From Lysinibacillus sphaericus (GTDB lineage: Bacteria; Bacillota; Bacilli; Bacillales_A; Planococcaceae), in NCBI RefSeq assembly GCF_002982115.1, contig NZ_CP019980.1, positions 3,046,001 through 3,110,000 on the forward strand: a stretch of 64,000 nucleotides of DNA, written 5' to 3'. The notes beneath the pieces are model-generated. The model made no database searches and was not told the DNA's origin. It worked only from the letters and a program-made list of their open reading frames with translations. Below, piece after piece: positions 37,295-47,645 of this stretch (positions are counted from its first letter, which is position 1; each line of letters starts with the position of its first letter). Made by a program: the position numbers and the translations under genes.

Positions 37295-37852
37295 TTATTG
37301 TAAATTAGCAGTTTCCTTTAAAACTTGTAACAAATTAGACAATTCATAAAATCGTTCTTCATCGCCCTTATCTAGAGCTTCATCAATTTGCGCAAGTAAT
37401 TTTTCTTCTTGGAATACGAGTAAACTATTGGAAAGTAACTCTTCAGCCAGTAAACGATCCTTTTCACTAACAATCAATGTTTCTGGCATATAAGGGTTTT
37501 CTTCAAGAACTGCTAAGTATTGTGCACTTGGCGGTATATTTGGAAAGTTCAATTGTATATACATATCTTCTTGCTCATGTAAACGTAAGTCATGGAAAGA
37601 TTTCTCGGCATCGGCTGTCATCACATTGCCTTTATAAAAACGAAATGGTACACCTGTTGAGTCTACTGTAGACATCACCATTGCTCTAGGACAATAGTGT
37701 GCTTCTTCTACAAACCGTATTCGTTTTAACAACTCATCATTACTTAATAAGTAATTTAAAATCCATACACACTCACGACGTTTTAATTGGTAATTTTTCA
37801 AAAACCAGCGAACAAATGCTTTTTTATCGACAACTGATACAGAAGCAGTCAT
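37295..37852 (-). CDS. ypiB: UPF0302 protein (YpiB)
   Basis: 185 residues from ATG 37852, which has AGGAGG at 8 bases. Contains KRRECVWILNYLLSNDELLK near residue 25 and HYCPRAMVMSTVDSTGVPFR near 52, plus a charged helical C-terminus. Conserved in Bacillaceae between ypiA and ypiF; B. subtilis YpiB has been tied to turnover of LpxC-like or quinone-pathway proteins only loosely, so I give no function. Starts 14 bases after the ypiA stop. Confidence 0.87.
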   Translation of the reverse strand: MTASVSVVDKKAFVRWFLKNYQLKRRECVWILNYLLSNDELLKRIRFVEEAHYCPRAMVMSTVDSTGVPFRFYKGNVMTADAEKSFHDLRLHEQEDMYIQLNFPNIPPSAQYLAVLEENPYMPETLIVSEKDRLLAEELLSNSLLVFQEEKLLAQIDEALDKGDEERFYELSNLLQVLKETANLQ

Positions 37853-37866
37853 ACCCACTCCCTCCT

Positions 37867-39135
37867 TTACTCTAATTCTAAGCCTTCTAACATCTCTTGC
37901 CATTGTGGTTCACCTGGCTGAAGCTTGATTAAATGACCGATTACCTCTTTAACCTCTGAACGCTTGCCTTCTTCTAATAAGAAATAAACATATTTCTCTA
38001 AAAATGCTGCGTCTTCCTTAAAATCAGTATATGCCAAACGGTAAAATTCGTATGCACGGTCGTACAATTCTAAATTTGCATATGCGTCGGCAGCGTAAGG
38101 GTATAAAGTGTTCCACTCAAAATCATTTTTTTGCAATGTCTCAAATAATTCAACAACATCTTCAAAACGTTCTTGCTGTGTCAGTATAGAGATAAGTGTT
38201 AATACTGCCTCCATATATTCAGGATCTAAGGCAATCGCTTCACGTAAATAACTTTCAGCTTCATTTGGCAATGCATTTTTTAATGCCATTTTACCTGCGA
38301 ATAAGAATAATGATTTGTCGTACTCATCACGCTTTAAACCTTCTTTAATGGCAGCATATGCTTTTTTATTGTCTTCCGTCATAGCATAACTTTCCGCAAG
38401 TAATAAATAAGCAGAGAAATAATCAGGATCCAATTCCTTTAAGTCCTCTAATTGTTTAATCGCCATTTCATATTTTTGTGATTGGAATGCAGCGTATGCT
38501 GCGCCAAATAAAATATCTGGCTTCACTTCGTCCTCAAGTGCTGCTAAATAATAGTCTAAAGCTGTTTCATAGGCAGCGCCTGCACGATATACTTCAGCTA
38601 ATCGTTCAACGAGACTGATACCTGCAAAGTCTTCCTGCTGTTCATGTAATTCTTCATAAAGGCGTGCGGCCTCTAGAAAACGTCCTGTCTCAAATAACAG
38701 CTCGGCTTTAGCAAATTGTAGTAGTGGCTCATCAGGTAAGATGGCTAGCGCTTCATTAATGCGCTTTTCTGCTACCTCAAATAACCCTTGCATTTGATAA
38801 TAATCAGCTAGCACTAGTAATGCTTGCGGGTACTCTGGAGCGGTATCTTCGACTGCTAACAACATGTCTAACGCCTCGTCCTCATCACCAAGCTCCATTA
38901 AAACATTGGCACGATCAATTTTTAATTGTGCCTCTTCAGGGAATAAAAATTGCAAATGCTCCAGTACACGGTCCGCTTCTTTCATATACCCATATTGCAT
39001 AAAAACTTCCGCCAGTGCGTAAATTTCCTCAGGTAACTCCTTCATTAAAAAAGATTCGAGTAGCTGGTCTATTAAAGCTAAATCCCCTTGCTCAAGTGCT
39101 TGCATCATTTCAGTCATCGCATTATTCACAGTCAT
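37867..39135 (-). CDS. ypiA: TPR-repeat protein (YpiA)
   Basis: 422 residues made almost wholly of tetratricopeptide helical pairs, for example ALAEVFMQYGYMKEADRVLE, AKAELLFETGRFLEAARLYE and YAADAYANLELYDRAYEFYR. This is a scaffold for protein contacts; partners unknown. The start is ATG at 39135, where AGGTGA touches the codon; a GTG two codons later has better spacing (6 bases). First gene of the ypiA-ypiB-ypiF group ahead of qcrABC. Confidence 0.9.
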   Translation of the reverse strand: MTVNNAMTEMMQALEQGDLALIDQLLESFLMKELPEEIYALAEVFMQYGYMKEADRVLEHLQFLFPEEAQLKIDRANVLMELGDEDEALDMLLAVEDTAPEYPQALLVLADYYQMQGLFEVAEKRINEALAILPDEPLLQFAKAELLFETGRFLEAARLYEELHEQQEDFAGISLVERLAEVYRAGAAYETALDYYLAALEDEVKPDILFGAAYAAFQSQKYEMAIKQLEDLKELDPDYFSAYLLLAESYAMTEDNKKAYAAIKEGLKRDEYDKSLFLFAGKMALKNALPNEAESYLREAIALDPEYMEAVLTLISILTQQERFEDVVELFETLQKNDFEWNTLYPYAADAYANLELYDRAYEFYRLAYTDFKEDAAFLEKYVYFLLEEGKRSEVKEVIGHLIKLQPGEPQWQEMLEGLELE

Positions 39136-39191
39136 TCACCTATTCTTTCTTGTATATCTTTATGCTACAAAATATTTTCTTTCGAAACAAG

Positions 39192-39219
39192 AAAAAACTC
39201 CCCAAAAGGATTGGGGAGT
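39192..39219 (-). terminator. terminator between aroA and ypiA
   Basis: ACTCCCCAA (39197-39205), 5-base loop, TTGGGGAGT (39211-39219), followed on the minus strand by T5. It stops read-through from the aro genes, but it also lies downstream of the candidate ypiA promoter. Confidence 0.85.
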
Positions 39220-39285
39220 CCAGACTTTAGACAACCCAAAGAATGACGCATTTGTCTACTGTCTTGTTTGATTAAAAATACTTTT

Positions 39286-39314
39286 ACATTATTACTGCCT
39301 GTATTAATTGACAA
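39286..39314 (-). promoter_or_regulatory. candidate ypiA promoter
   Basis: On the minus strand TTGTCA (39314-39309), 17 bases, TAATGT (39291-39286), about 150 bases before ypiA. Confidence 0.4.
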
Positions 39315-39422
39315 CCTACTGTAAAATACTAGAGTTACAGCCAACTGCTACATCAACTAAACTATCATGTAAGAAATTTAAACGATAGAGAATGGCAATA
39401 GATGAAAGCATACACTTGCAGA

Positions 39423-40712
39423 CTATTTCTTCACAGCTTCAACATGCTCGAAAAACGATGGGTAGGATACAGCGATACATTCCGCATCATCTAATGTCAC
39501 TGCACCATTCGTAATTAATGCTGCCACAGCGCCCATCATACCGATACGGTGGTCTCCGTATGTTTTTAGGCTAGCCCCTTGTAATGGCGTAGGCCCTTCA
39601 ATCACCATGCCATCCTTAGTTGCTTCAATACGTGCACCAAGTTTTTGTAGTTCATCCACCACAGCCGTAATCCGATCTGTCTCTTTAACCTTAAGCTCCT
39701 CAGCATCTTTAATAATGGTTGTACCATGTGCTTGTGTTGCTAAAAGTGCAAGAATCGGAATTTCATCGATTAGTCGTGGAATTATATCGCCTTCAATAAT
39801 TGTCCCTTTTAATGTAGACGTTTCAATTGTAATAGTTGCTGTTGGCTCAAATTGATTGTCTTCATTTGGCACTACTGTCATCGACGCCCCCATATTTCGA
39901 AGCACTTCAATAACCCCATCACGCGTTGGGTTAATGCCCACATTTTCTAAAACAACTTTACTATCTTGACAAATAGCACCCGCCACTAAGAAAAATGCTG
40001 CGGAAGAAATATCTCCTGGTACCGACACATGTGTTCCTAATAGTGTTTGTCCACCTTCAAATGAGATAACGCCTTCCTCCACAGTTAGTTGTGCCCCAAA
40101 TTGACGTAACATGCGCTCTGTATGATCGCGAGAAATTTCCGTTTCGCGCACTACTGTTGTGCCTTGCGCACGTAAACCTGCTAGTAAAATAGCAGATTTC
40201 ACTTGTGCACTCGCAACAGGCATTTGGTAGTCTATCGCTTGTAGCGTTGAACCCTGTATGGCAAGAGGTGTATATTGTCCATCTGCACGTCCCGTAATAT
40301 GAGCACCCATTTGACGTAGTGGATCGATGACACGTCGCATCGGACGCTTCCCAATTGATGCATCCCCTGTCATTACAGAATGTACGTTAGAGCCTGCTAG
40401 AATGCCAAGCATTAAGCGAGTCGTTGTACCGGAGTTCCCTGTATAAAGCACTTCGCTAGGCTCTTGCCATGCTTCCATCCCTGCACTTTCAATTGTTACA
40501 TTTGTACCGTCCACATCAATTTTGACGCCAAGCTTGCGAAAGCAATCAATTGTGCTTAAACAATCCTCTCCAAGTAGAAAGCCATCCACCGTTGTTTTCC
40601 CTGTTGCGATAGCGCCAAACATAACTGAACGATGTGACACTGATTTATCACCTGGGATTGTTAAGTGCCCTTGTAATGATGGTTTATGATACTGTAATAC
40701 TTTTTCACTCAT
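39423..40712 (-). CDS. aroA: 3-phosphoshikimate 1-carboxyvinyltransferase (EPSP synthase)
   Basis: 429 residues. Typical [18 protein letters not shown] near residues 20-37 and [17 protein letters not shown] near 90, [15 protein letters not shown] near 122, and a late KVKETDRI. It transfers enolpyruvate from PEP to shikimate 3-phosphate (named aroE in B. subtilis). The LYTGNSGTT...SIGKRPM context is that of the glyphosate-tolerant class II (Gram-positive) type. Last gene of the aro-hisC-tyrA run, 101 bases after tyrA; a palindromic hairpin lies in that gap (40740-40767). Confidence 0.95.
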   Translation of the reverse strand: MSEKVLQYHKPSLQGHLTIPGDKSVSHRSVMFGAIATGKTTVDGFLLGEDCLSTIDCFRKLGVKIDVDGTNVTIESAGMEAWQEPSEVLYTGNSGTTTRLMLGILAGSNVHSVMTGDASIGKRPMRRVIDPLRQMGAHITGRADGQYTPLAIQGSTLQAIDYQMPVASAQVKSAILLAGLRAQGTTVVRETEISRDHTERMLRQFGAQLTVEEGVISFEGGQTLLGTHVSVPGDISSAAFFLVAGAICQDSKVVLENVGINPTRDGVIEVLRNMGASMTVVPNEDNQFEPTATITIETSTLKGTIIEGDIIPRLIDEIPILALLATQAHGTTIIKDAEELKVKETDRITAVVDELQKLGARIEATKDGMVIEGPTPLQGASLKTYGDHRIGMMGAVAALITNGAVTLDDAECIAVSYPSFFEHVEAVKK

Positions 40713-40813
40713 CGTTATCTCCCGCCTCCATATGAAGATAGAAAGCGCCGATATATCGACGCTTTCTTCATTATTAGTAATCCAACGTCTGTTCTTAACG
40801 TGAATGCACTTAC

Positions 40814-41911
40814 CTATGAAATATATGTTTCAAATTTTGCACGCTGTTGAATACATGCAGCTGCACGCTCACGATCACTTTCACTTTGTAAACTAATGAC
40901 AAGTATACCGAAGACATCTTCGCGAGATTCTACGATACGTAAATTAGTAATACTAATTTTTTCATCTGCAAGTAAACCTGTTACTTCAGAAATTACCCCT
41001 GGGTAGTCAGGAACATCGACATACAAATCAAACGACGTGAACATTGCCCCAGCACTAATTGGTAATTCATCACGAAGATCCTTAGCAATTGCAAAATAGT
41101 TTTCAATATCAGCAGAGCTTCCATTTAGTAAAAGCTCCTTCACACGATTCATTTCGGATTGCCATCCCTCAAGCTGAGCTACTAATTCATCACGATTTTG
41201 TAGTGTAATATCACGCCATAGTATCGGATTAGATGATGCAATACGCGTGACATCACGGAAGCCCCCTGCTGCCAGTGAGCGTGTCATCGGATACTCACCA
41301 TTTTCTCCGCCTAATTGATGCACAAGAGATGCCGCAATAACATGCGGGAAATGGCTAACTACGGCTGTCATATGATCGTGCTCACGTGCAGATACACTAA
41401 CAACTTTGGCATGAGTGAATTTCAATAGACTTTCAAGCTGGGCCATATTAATAATTTCTTCACCCGCTAGTGGTGTTAACATATAGTACGCATTTTCAAA
41501 AAGATGAGCCTTTGCCGCTAAAACACCACTTTTATGAGACCCTGCCATCGGGTGTCCACCGATAAAGGTAATGCCTAATTCACGTAACTCCCCAGCTTTT
41601 TGCATAATCATTTTTTTCGTGCTACCTGTATCTGTTACAATCACTTTATTTTTTAACGGCCATGTTTTTAATTGTTCCATCCACTCAAGTGTAGCGTTAA
41701 CAGGAGTCCCAAATATAATGATATCAACTTCTGCTGCAACATCTTGTGGATTTGTCACAATGTCATGAACAATATTTAATGTTTTAGCATGTTCACGTGT
41801 TGTTTCGTCCATATCATAGCCTATAATTTTTGTGTTAGGTGCTTTTTGTAAAGCAAGAGCAATCGAGCCCCCAATTAAGCCTAAACCAATTACAAGAACT
41901 TTGCGTGTCAT
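40814..41911 (-). CDS. tyrA: prephenate dehydrogenase
   Basis: 365 residues. N-terminal NAD fold [18 protein letters not shown]. The active-site region [23 protein letters not shown] is near residue 117 and the HD histidine pair is in [13 protein letters not shown]-terminal ACT domain at about 295-360 ([20 protein letters not shown]) is likely the tyrosine sensor. Gives 4-hydroxyphenylpyruvate. The start overlaps hisC by 4 bases. Confidence 0.95.
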   Translation of the reverse strand: MTRKVLVIGLGLIGGSIALALQKAPNTKIIGYDMDETTREHAKTLNIVHDIVTNPQDVAAEVDIIIFGTPVNATLEWMEQLKTWPLKNKVIVTDTGSTKKMIMQKAGELRELGITFIGGHPMAGSHKSGVLAAKAHLFENAYYMLTPLAGEEIINMAQLESLLKFTHAKVVSVSAREHDHMTAVVSHFPHVIAASLVHQLGGENGEYPMTRSLAAGGFRDVTRIASSNPILWRDITLQNRDELVAQLEGWQSEMNRVKELLLNGSSADIENYFAIAKDLRDELPISAGAMFTSFDLYVDVPDYPGVISEVTGLLADEKISITNLRIVESREDVFGILVISLQSESDRERAAACIQQRAKFETYIS

Positions 41912-43017
41912 GCAAAAACTCCTTGTTCTTGTAACACGGCTTCAAGATGCTGTAACAACGCCGCATTTTGCGCTTCAGTACCAATAGTTACACGAATAAA
42001 ACCAGGGGCACCTAAAGCGTTCCCACTGCGAATAATAAACCCGCGCTTCATAAGTTCCTGAAAAACAACATCACTATTAGCTTTCGTATCAAATAAAATA
42101 AAGTTCGTATCAGATGGGTAGTATTTCAAATTATGCTTTTCACAAAAATCAACATATTGCTTTTTACCTAGTTCATTTGCTTTACAGCAATTTTTAATAT
42201 AGTCTTGATCATTTAATGCAATCGCCGCAACTGCTTGGCTTAAAATCGTATTGTTAAACGGTGCACGCACTGGATCTAGTTTAGCAATGACTTCAGGTTG
42301 ACCAATTGCGTAGCCTACTCGGAAGGAAGCAAGACCGTATGCTTTTGAGAATGTGCGCATTAATAGTACGTTTGGATACTCGTTAATTAATGGTAGTGTT
42401 TCTTTATGACCAGGATGTGTCACATATTCGATATACGCTTCATCTAACACGACCAGTACATCGCTTGGTACTTTCGCTAAAAATGCTCGTAAATCCGTAT
42501 CTGCAATGACAACACCTGTTGGATTGTTCGGGCTACATACCCACACAATTGAAGTATGCTCGTCAATTGCTGCCGCCATAGCATCCAAGTCATGTGCGCC
42601 ATCAATACAAGGAATTTTACGAACTTCTGCGCCTTCAATTTCAGCATTATGAGCATATTGTGAGAATGATGGATCTGCCATGATTGTATTCACACCTGGA
42701 TACAACAGCGCACGAGTAAGAATCGCAATAATATCATCTGAGCCATTGCCAAAAAGAAGCTGTGTTTCCTTGACACCTACATGATTTGCTACAGTTGTAC
42801 GTAAGTTTTGCGCATAGCCGTCTGGATATAATGCATGGTTTACTGCACTATTGTGTAAATATGCTGTTACCTTAGGGGAGCAACCAAATGGGTTTTCATT
42901 TGATGCTAACTTTACGACTTCTTGTAAGCCAAATTCACGTTGTACTTCTTCAATTGGTTTACCTGGCTTATATGCTTGCATCCCGTCCAATTGTTGTTTC
43001 CATTTCATCTCAAACAT
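41908..43017 (-). CDS. hisC: histidinol-phosphate/aromatic aminotransferase
   Basis: 369 residues, fold-type I PLP enzyme. ASNENPFGCSP near residue 37, GNGSDDIIAILTRAL near 89, SPNNPTG near 160, the PLP lysine in RTFSKAYGLASFRVGY near 222 and the phosphate arginine after it. In this supraoperon HisC serves both histidine and the last step of tyrosine/phenylalanine synthesis. Only 9 bases separate its start from the aroH stop; in B. subtilis the six trp genes lie there. Confidence 0.95.
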   Translation of the reverse strand: MFEMKWKQQLDGMQAYKPGKPIEEVQREFGLQEVVKLASNENPFGCSPKVTAYLHNSAVNHALYPDGYAQNLRTTVANHVGVKETQLLFGNGSDDIIAILTRALLYPGVNTIMADPSFSQYAHNAEIEGAEVRKIPCIDGAHDLDAMAAAIDEHTSIVWVCSPNNPTGVVIADTDLRAFLAKVPSDVLVVLDEAYIEYVTHPGHKETLPLINEYPNVLLMRTFSKAYGLASFRVGYAIGQPEVIAKLDPVRAPFNNTILSQAVAAIALNDQDYIKNCCKANELGKKQYVDFCEKHNLKYYPSDTNFILFDTKANSDVVFQELMKRGFIIRSGNALGAPGFIRVTIGTEAQNAALLQHLEAVLQEQGVFA

Positions 43018-43026
43018 CTCCTCTTA

Positions 43027-43395
43027 TTATTTAGCTTGGGCTAAATCTGGTCTTAATTTGATTGCATCATTTAAATAAATATGCTTTACATCTTTTTGCG
43101 CCATTTCGACATTCGCATGAATTAAAACGCGTATGCATAATGGCAAAGCTCCAGGCACGTCCATTTCATGCATACACATGACAGGAACATACTGCCAGCC
43201 TTCCATTAACCTAACAGCACGCGCTGGAAACGCTGATGTAATATCCGGCGTTGTCGAAATGACAATAGAGGCAATATCCTCTACCGCAACACCGTTTACT
43301 GCTACTACTTCACGTACTAATCTAGCTGTCTCATCCCATACAAGCTCTGGCTTGTCCAATTCAATTGTAATTGCGCCTCTTAAACCACGAATCAT
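43027..43395 (-). CDS. aroH: chorismate mutase, AroH type
   Basis: 122 residues from ATG 43395, preceded by CGGAGGTG; overlaps the aroB stop by 4 bases (ATGA). Monofunctional trimeric AroH fold with MIRGLRGAITIE at the N-terminus containing Arg7, DITSAFPARAVR near residue 62, and CMHEMDVPGALPLCIRVL, holding the active-site Arg near 90. It turns chorismate into prephenate. B. subtilis AroH is 127 residues. Confidence 0.95.
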   Translation of the reverse strand: MIRGLRGAITIELDKPELVWDETARLVREVVAVNGVAVEDIASIVISTTPDITSAFPARAVRLMEGWQYVPVMCMHEMDVPGALPLCIRVLIHANVEMAQKDVKHIYLNDAIKLRPDLAQAK

Positions 43396-44483
43396 CCAAG
43401 CACCTCCGCTAATAATTGGCGGAATTCTGCATCTATTTCTTTGCATTCTGCTAACTCAATTGGTCGCACAAAAGGTTTCCCAATTTCTTCTAGCAGGACA
43501 AATTGTAATACACCATATTCCGCTTTTTTATCTTTTAATAAATACGTTGTTAACTGTTCAAATGAATAATCATTCACCGCTTCGAAAGGATAGCCGTTTT
43601 TTACAGCAAAATGTAAAAATGCTGTTGTAAAGTCACGATCCAGCTTACCATATCGCTCACTCAGTAAAAGACAATACACAAGACCAATCATCACTGCCTC
43701 ACCATGTGCGACTTTCCCATAACCTGCTGCTGCTTCAATAGCATGGCCATATGTATGACCTAAGTTTAAATATTTGCGCACAGATTGTTCCGTTTCATCT
43801 TCAGACACAATTTTCGCCTTTACCTCAATGCCAGCCTTTAGCTGTTGAGCCAATTCCGTTGTACTAAAATGAATGACTGATTCAGCCCCCATTAATTGCT
43901 GTAGCCAGGAAGCACTTGAAATCATCGCATGTTTTATGACTTCAGCTGTTCCCGAACGCACCTCACGCTCTGGCAAACTCTCAATAAAGAGCGTATCGTA
44001 TATTACCCCTTCAGGCTGGTAGAAAGCACCAATCATATTTTTGCCTAGTGGATGATTGATAGCTGTTTTACCTCCCACTGCTGAGTCATGTGCTAAAATC
44101 GTCGTTGGGATTTGAATAAACGGTACTCCTCGCATATAGGTAGCTGCAACAAAGCCTGTTAAATCGCCAACTGCTCCGCCGCCAAAGGCAAAAATAAATG
44201 ATTTTCGTGAACATTTTTGTTCAAGTAAGAAAGTTTGTGCTGCATTGTATTGCTCAAAAGTTTTACAAGCTTCACCACCCGGTAGCACAAAGACCTCAAA
44301 GTCATATGGGAAATGGCCCTTAAAATATTCCCCTTGGGCAGCCCACACATTGGCATCTGTAAAAACAATGAGTTTATCTGCTTTTTGCAGTTTATCGTCA
44401 AATGTTTTGACTGCTTCAGCTAAAAAATTATGCCCAAGCACTACTTCATACTGATGTGATGTTGTCGCTACTGGTACACGCAT
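43392..44483 (-). CDS. aroB: 3-dehydroquinate synthase
   Basis: 363 residues. GGEACKTFEQY near residue 79, FGGGAVGDLTGFVAATYMRG near 110 (NAD site), PTTILAHDSAVGGKTAINHP near 132-151, and zinc-ligand histidines in NLGHTYGHAIEA near 248-259. Second step of the shikimate pathway. Follows aroC by 3 bases. Confidence 0.95.
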   Translation of the reverse strand: MRVPVATTSHQYEVVLGHNFLAEAVKTFDDKLQKADKLIVFTDANVWAAQGEYFKGHFPYDFEVFVLPGGEACKTFEQYNAAQTFLLEQKCSRKSFIFAFGGGAVGDLTGFVAATYMRGVPFIQIPTTILAHDSAVGGKTAINHPLGKNMIGAFYQPEGVIYDTLFIESLPEREVRSGTAEVIKHAMISSASWLQQLMGAESVIHFSTTELAQQLKAGIEVKAKIVSEDETEQSVRKYLNLGHTYGHAIEAAAGYGKVAHGEAVMIGLVYCLLLSERYGKLDRDFTTAFLHFAVKNGYPFEAVNDYSFEQLTTYLLKDKKAEYGVLQFVLLEEIGKPFVRPIELAECKEIDAEFRQLLAEVLG

Positions 44484-44486
44484 ATA

Positions 44487-45668
44487 TCAAAACTCCTTTG
44501 CGTAACGGCGTTGTTCTTCAATTTGAGCTTGTAGTTGTGGCAATTGATCTCCGTGGAATTGCTCCATAATCGCATTTGCTATTTCCCAGGCAATAACATG
44601 TTCGGCAACAACAGATGCCGCCGGTACTGCACAGCTATCAGAACGTTCAACACTTGCTTTAAACGGTTCTTTTGTTTCAATATCAACACTTTGCAAAGGT
44701 TTATACAGCGTTGGAATAGGCTTCATAACACCGCGAACGACAATTGGCATACCTGTTGACATACCGCCTTCTAAGCCACCAAGTCGATTTGTTGCACGTG
44801 TATATCCTTCTTCTTCTGACCAAATAATTTCGTCATGGACTTCTGAACCTTTGCGACGAGCCATTTCAAAGCCAATACCGAATTCAACACCTTTAAAGGC
44901 ATTAATTGATAACATAGCTGCCGCTAATTTCGCATCAAGCTTGCGATCGTAATGCACATAAGAGCCAATACCAGCTGGCATACCCTCAACAATTACTTCA
45001 ACAACACCACCGATAGAGTCACCTGCTTTTTTCGCCTCATCGATTGCCTCCACCATTTTTGCAGAAGCAACAGGGTCTACACAGTAACATGGATCTGCTT
45101 CAACAATCGTACGAATTTCTGCTACTGATTTCCCTTCAATTACAGAAGTGTCTGCCTTAATGCCTACGATTTCTGTAACATGTGACACAATTGATATACC
45201 AAGCTCATTTAATAATGCTTTAGCAACGGCACCAACAGCTACGCGGACAGTTGTTTCACGCGCAGACGAACGCTCTAAAACATTGCGTAAATCGCGATGC
45301 CCATATTTCATGCCGCCTACTAAATCTGCATGACCCGGACGCGGACGTGAAATCTGACGTTTTATATCTTCTGGATTAATATCCTCTGCTAATGGTTCGG
45401 CCCCCATAATTTTTGTCCAATGCTTCCAGTCATCATTTGTGACAACAAGCGCAACTGGAGAACCTAGCGTTTGTCCGTGGCGCACACCACCTACTATTTC
45501 TACTGTATCTGTCTCAATTTGCATACGGCGACCGCGGCCATGTCCTCCTTGACGACGTTTTAAATCATGATTAATTTTCTCTGCTGTAATTGGTAAAAGT
45601 GACGGTAAACCCTCAATTATCGTTGTTAATTGCGGTCCGTGTGATTCACCTGCTGTTAAATAACGCAT
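44487..45668 (-). CDS. aroC: chorismate synthase
   Basis: 393 residues. Begins [20 protein letters not shown] and has [17 protein letters not shown] near residue 38, [15 protein letters not shown] near 111 and [15 protein letters not shown] near 133, all signatures of the FMN-dependent enzyme (called AroF in B. subtilis). Head gene of the aro run. The 255-base gap upstream up to the cheR terminator should hold the promoter; a TATAGT box near 45715 is a candidate -10 but no good -35 is seen. Confidence 0.95.
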   Translation of the reverse strand: MRYLTAGESHGPQLTTIIEGLPSLLPITAEKINHDLKRRQGGHGRGRRMQIETDTVEIVGGVRHGQTLGSPVALVVTNDDWKHWTKIMGAEPLAEDINPEDIKRQISRPRPGHADLVGGMKYGHRDLRNVLERSSARETTVRVAVGAVAKALLNELGISIVSHVTEIVGIKADTSVIEGKSVAEIRTIVEADPCYCVDPVASAKMVEAIDEAKKAGDSIGGVVEVIVEGMPAGIGSYVHYDRKLDAKLAAAMLSINAFKGVEFGIGFEMARRKGSEVHDEIIWSEEEGYTRATNRLGGLEGGMSTGMPIVVRGVMKPIPTLYKPLQSVDIETKEPFKASVERSDSCAVPAASVVAEHVIAWEIANAIMEQFHGDQLPQLQAQIEEQRRYAKEF

Positions 45669-46043
45669 AAACGCTTTCTCCCTTCAACTCGCTAAAGTAT
45701 GTATTTTTCACTATAACATATATTCTCTAAAAAAACAGTCCTTTTACAAATGTCATACCACCTTGCTATTAATACGTTCAAATAAACAGCACAGTATTAT
45801 ATGCGAATATTCTGAACGATTCATTTAAAAAAAGAAGGTTTTCTAGTAACACATCCAACTATTCTAACGCTACACATTCTACTGGAAATTATCGGCAGCA
45901 AAATGGTGAACTTAATAAAAAAATACGCTTTTTGCTTATGACAAGCGAAAAGCGTACGATCATCTATGTCTAGTGTCTTGGCAATTTTATGTACGTGACA
46001 GTCATCTTGTTCACTGTACGAATGCTTTTCATCATATAGTTTG
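45669..46043. other. 375-bp gap between aroC and cheR
   Basis: Contains the cheR terminator (45924-45956) and, towards aroC, an AT-rich region that should hold the aroC promoter. I find no T-box or other structured leader. Confidence 0.5.
45918..45956 (-). terminator. terminator of cheR
   Basis: TACGCTTTTTGCTT (45924-45937) pairs with AAGCGAAAAGCGTA (45943-45956) with one mismatch; on the minus strand a run of seven T follows. Confidence 0.85.
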
Positions 46044-46847
<804 letters not shown>

Positions 46848-46898
46848 TTATAGCGGAAAAATGCCTTTACTGAAATAGTCTTTCATGTGTATTCAAAG

Positions 46899-47129
46899 TT
46901 ACCTCGTTGTATTTTTCTTCTCTTCTAATAGTAGCACTTTCGAATGTTCCAATTCTAGTCGCAGTTTTTCGGTTTCTTTTGTATATGATTCCAATCTTAG
47001 CTTCTCTAATTCCACTTCTTGTTCGATTGTCTTTAATTTAAGTTTTTGTCCCTTCGTACGCGCATCAGTAAATATGCCAGCCAAAGCGACCATAATGCCG
47101 CCAATAATAGCAACAATAGCGATTTCCAT
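46899..47129 (-). CDS. small membrane protein with coiled coil, unknown
   Basis: 76 residues. Membrane helix at about 3-22 (IAIVAIIGGIMVALAGIFTD) and then a heptad-rich charged coiled coil to the end (KLKTIEQEVELEKLRLES and EKLRLELEHSKVLLLEEKK). Strong ribosome site GGGGGAAGAG. I do not recognise a family. A 13-bp tandem duplication lies right upstream of the ribosome site (47145-47170). It is the first gene in the region inserted between cheR and ndk. Confidence 0.75.
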   Translation of the reverse strand: MEIAIVAIIGGIMVALAGIFTDARTKGQKLKLKTIEQEVELEKLRLESYTKETEKLRLELEHSKVLLLEEKKNTTR

Positions 47130-47144
47130 AATTTCTCTTCCCCC

Positions 47145-47170
47145 TATCTATAAAGATTATCTATAAAGAT
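47145..47170. repeat. 13-bp tandem duplication
   Basis: TATCTATAAAGAT occurs twice in a row (47145-47157, 47158-47170), between the likely promoter and the ribosome site of the small membrane-protein gene. On the minus strand each unit includes TATAGAT, resembling a -10 box. Confidence 0.8.
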
Positions 47171-47318
47171 TATACGATAAAACAAGCAAATAGTTTCCTT
47201 TTTTAAGTGTACTCCATCCATTTTCTAATTAATCAACAATGGAAAAACACACATCTTTTGTTATAGACATCAAGCGTTTTCTCTCAACACAGCATCCAAT
47301 GCAATAAAAGGCATCAAA

Positions 47319-47614
47319 AGAGAAAAAGTGTTAGATTGACTGCAATCAATCCAACACTTTTTCGCTATGCCGTTGTTGTCCGCTACGGCGGTGCTTTCCG
47401 CTCAGCACAGTAAGCCACAACCCTCGCTAACGCTCGGAATGCCAGCGTCTTACATTGTGTGCTGTTCTGAGCAGGAGTCACCACCTCCGCTACCAACAAC
47501 TAGTGAACACTTCTAATTTTTTTATTGCAAGAGCATGAATAGCTAAGTTCTCCATATAGCAAAAAATTATGAACACCTTTCGTCTGTTTCTTAAATTTTT
47601 TGAGTTATGTCCCA
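47319..47614 (-). repeat. intergenic repeat element, copy 2
   Basis: Inverted relative to copy 1 at 25984-26229. It begins on the minus strand with TGGGACATAA 32 bases after the acyl-CoA ligase stop and ends in the same hairpin. It has an extra block of about 63 bases (near 47378-47441) and ends without the closing TGTCCCAT seen in copy 1. Confidence 0.85.
47323..47362 (-). terminator. hairpin terminator at the end of repeat copy 2
   Basis: 17-bp arms, 47323-47339 and 47346-47362, with one A-to-G change against copy 1 that becomes a G-U pair only in the minus-strand transcript. T5 follows. Probable end of the fatty-acyl operon. Confidence 0.8.
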
Positions 47615-47645
47615 GCTCCAGTCTATTACCATATTAATATAACTG

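Noticed and set aside
45669-45923. Possible T-box or other leader RNA before aroC
   Set aside because: No T-box sequence (TGGNACCGCG-like) or specifier stem and no terminator/antiterminator pair were seen.
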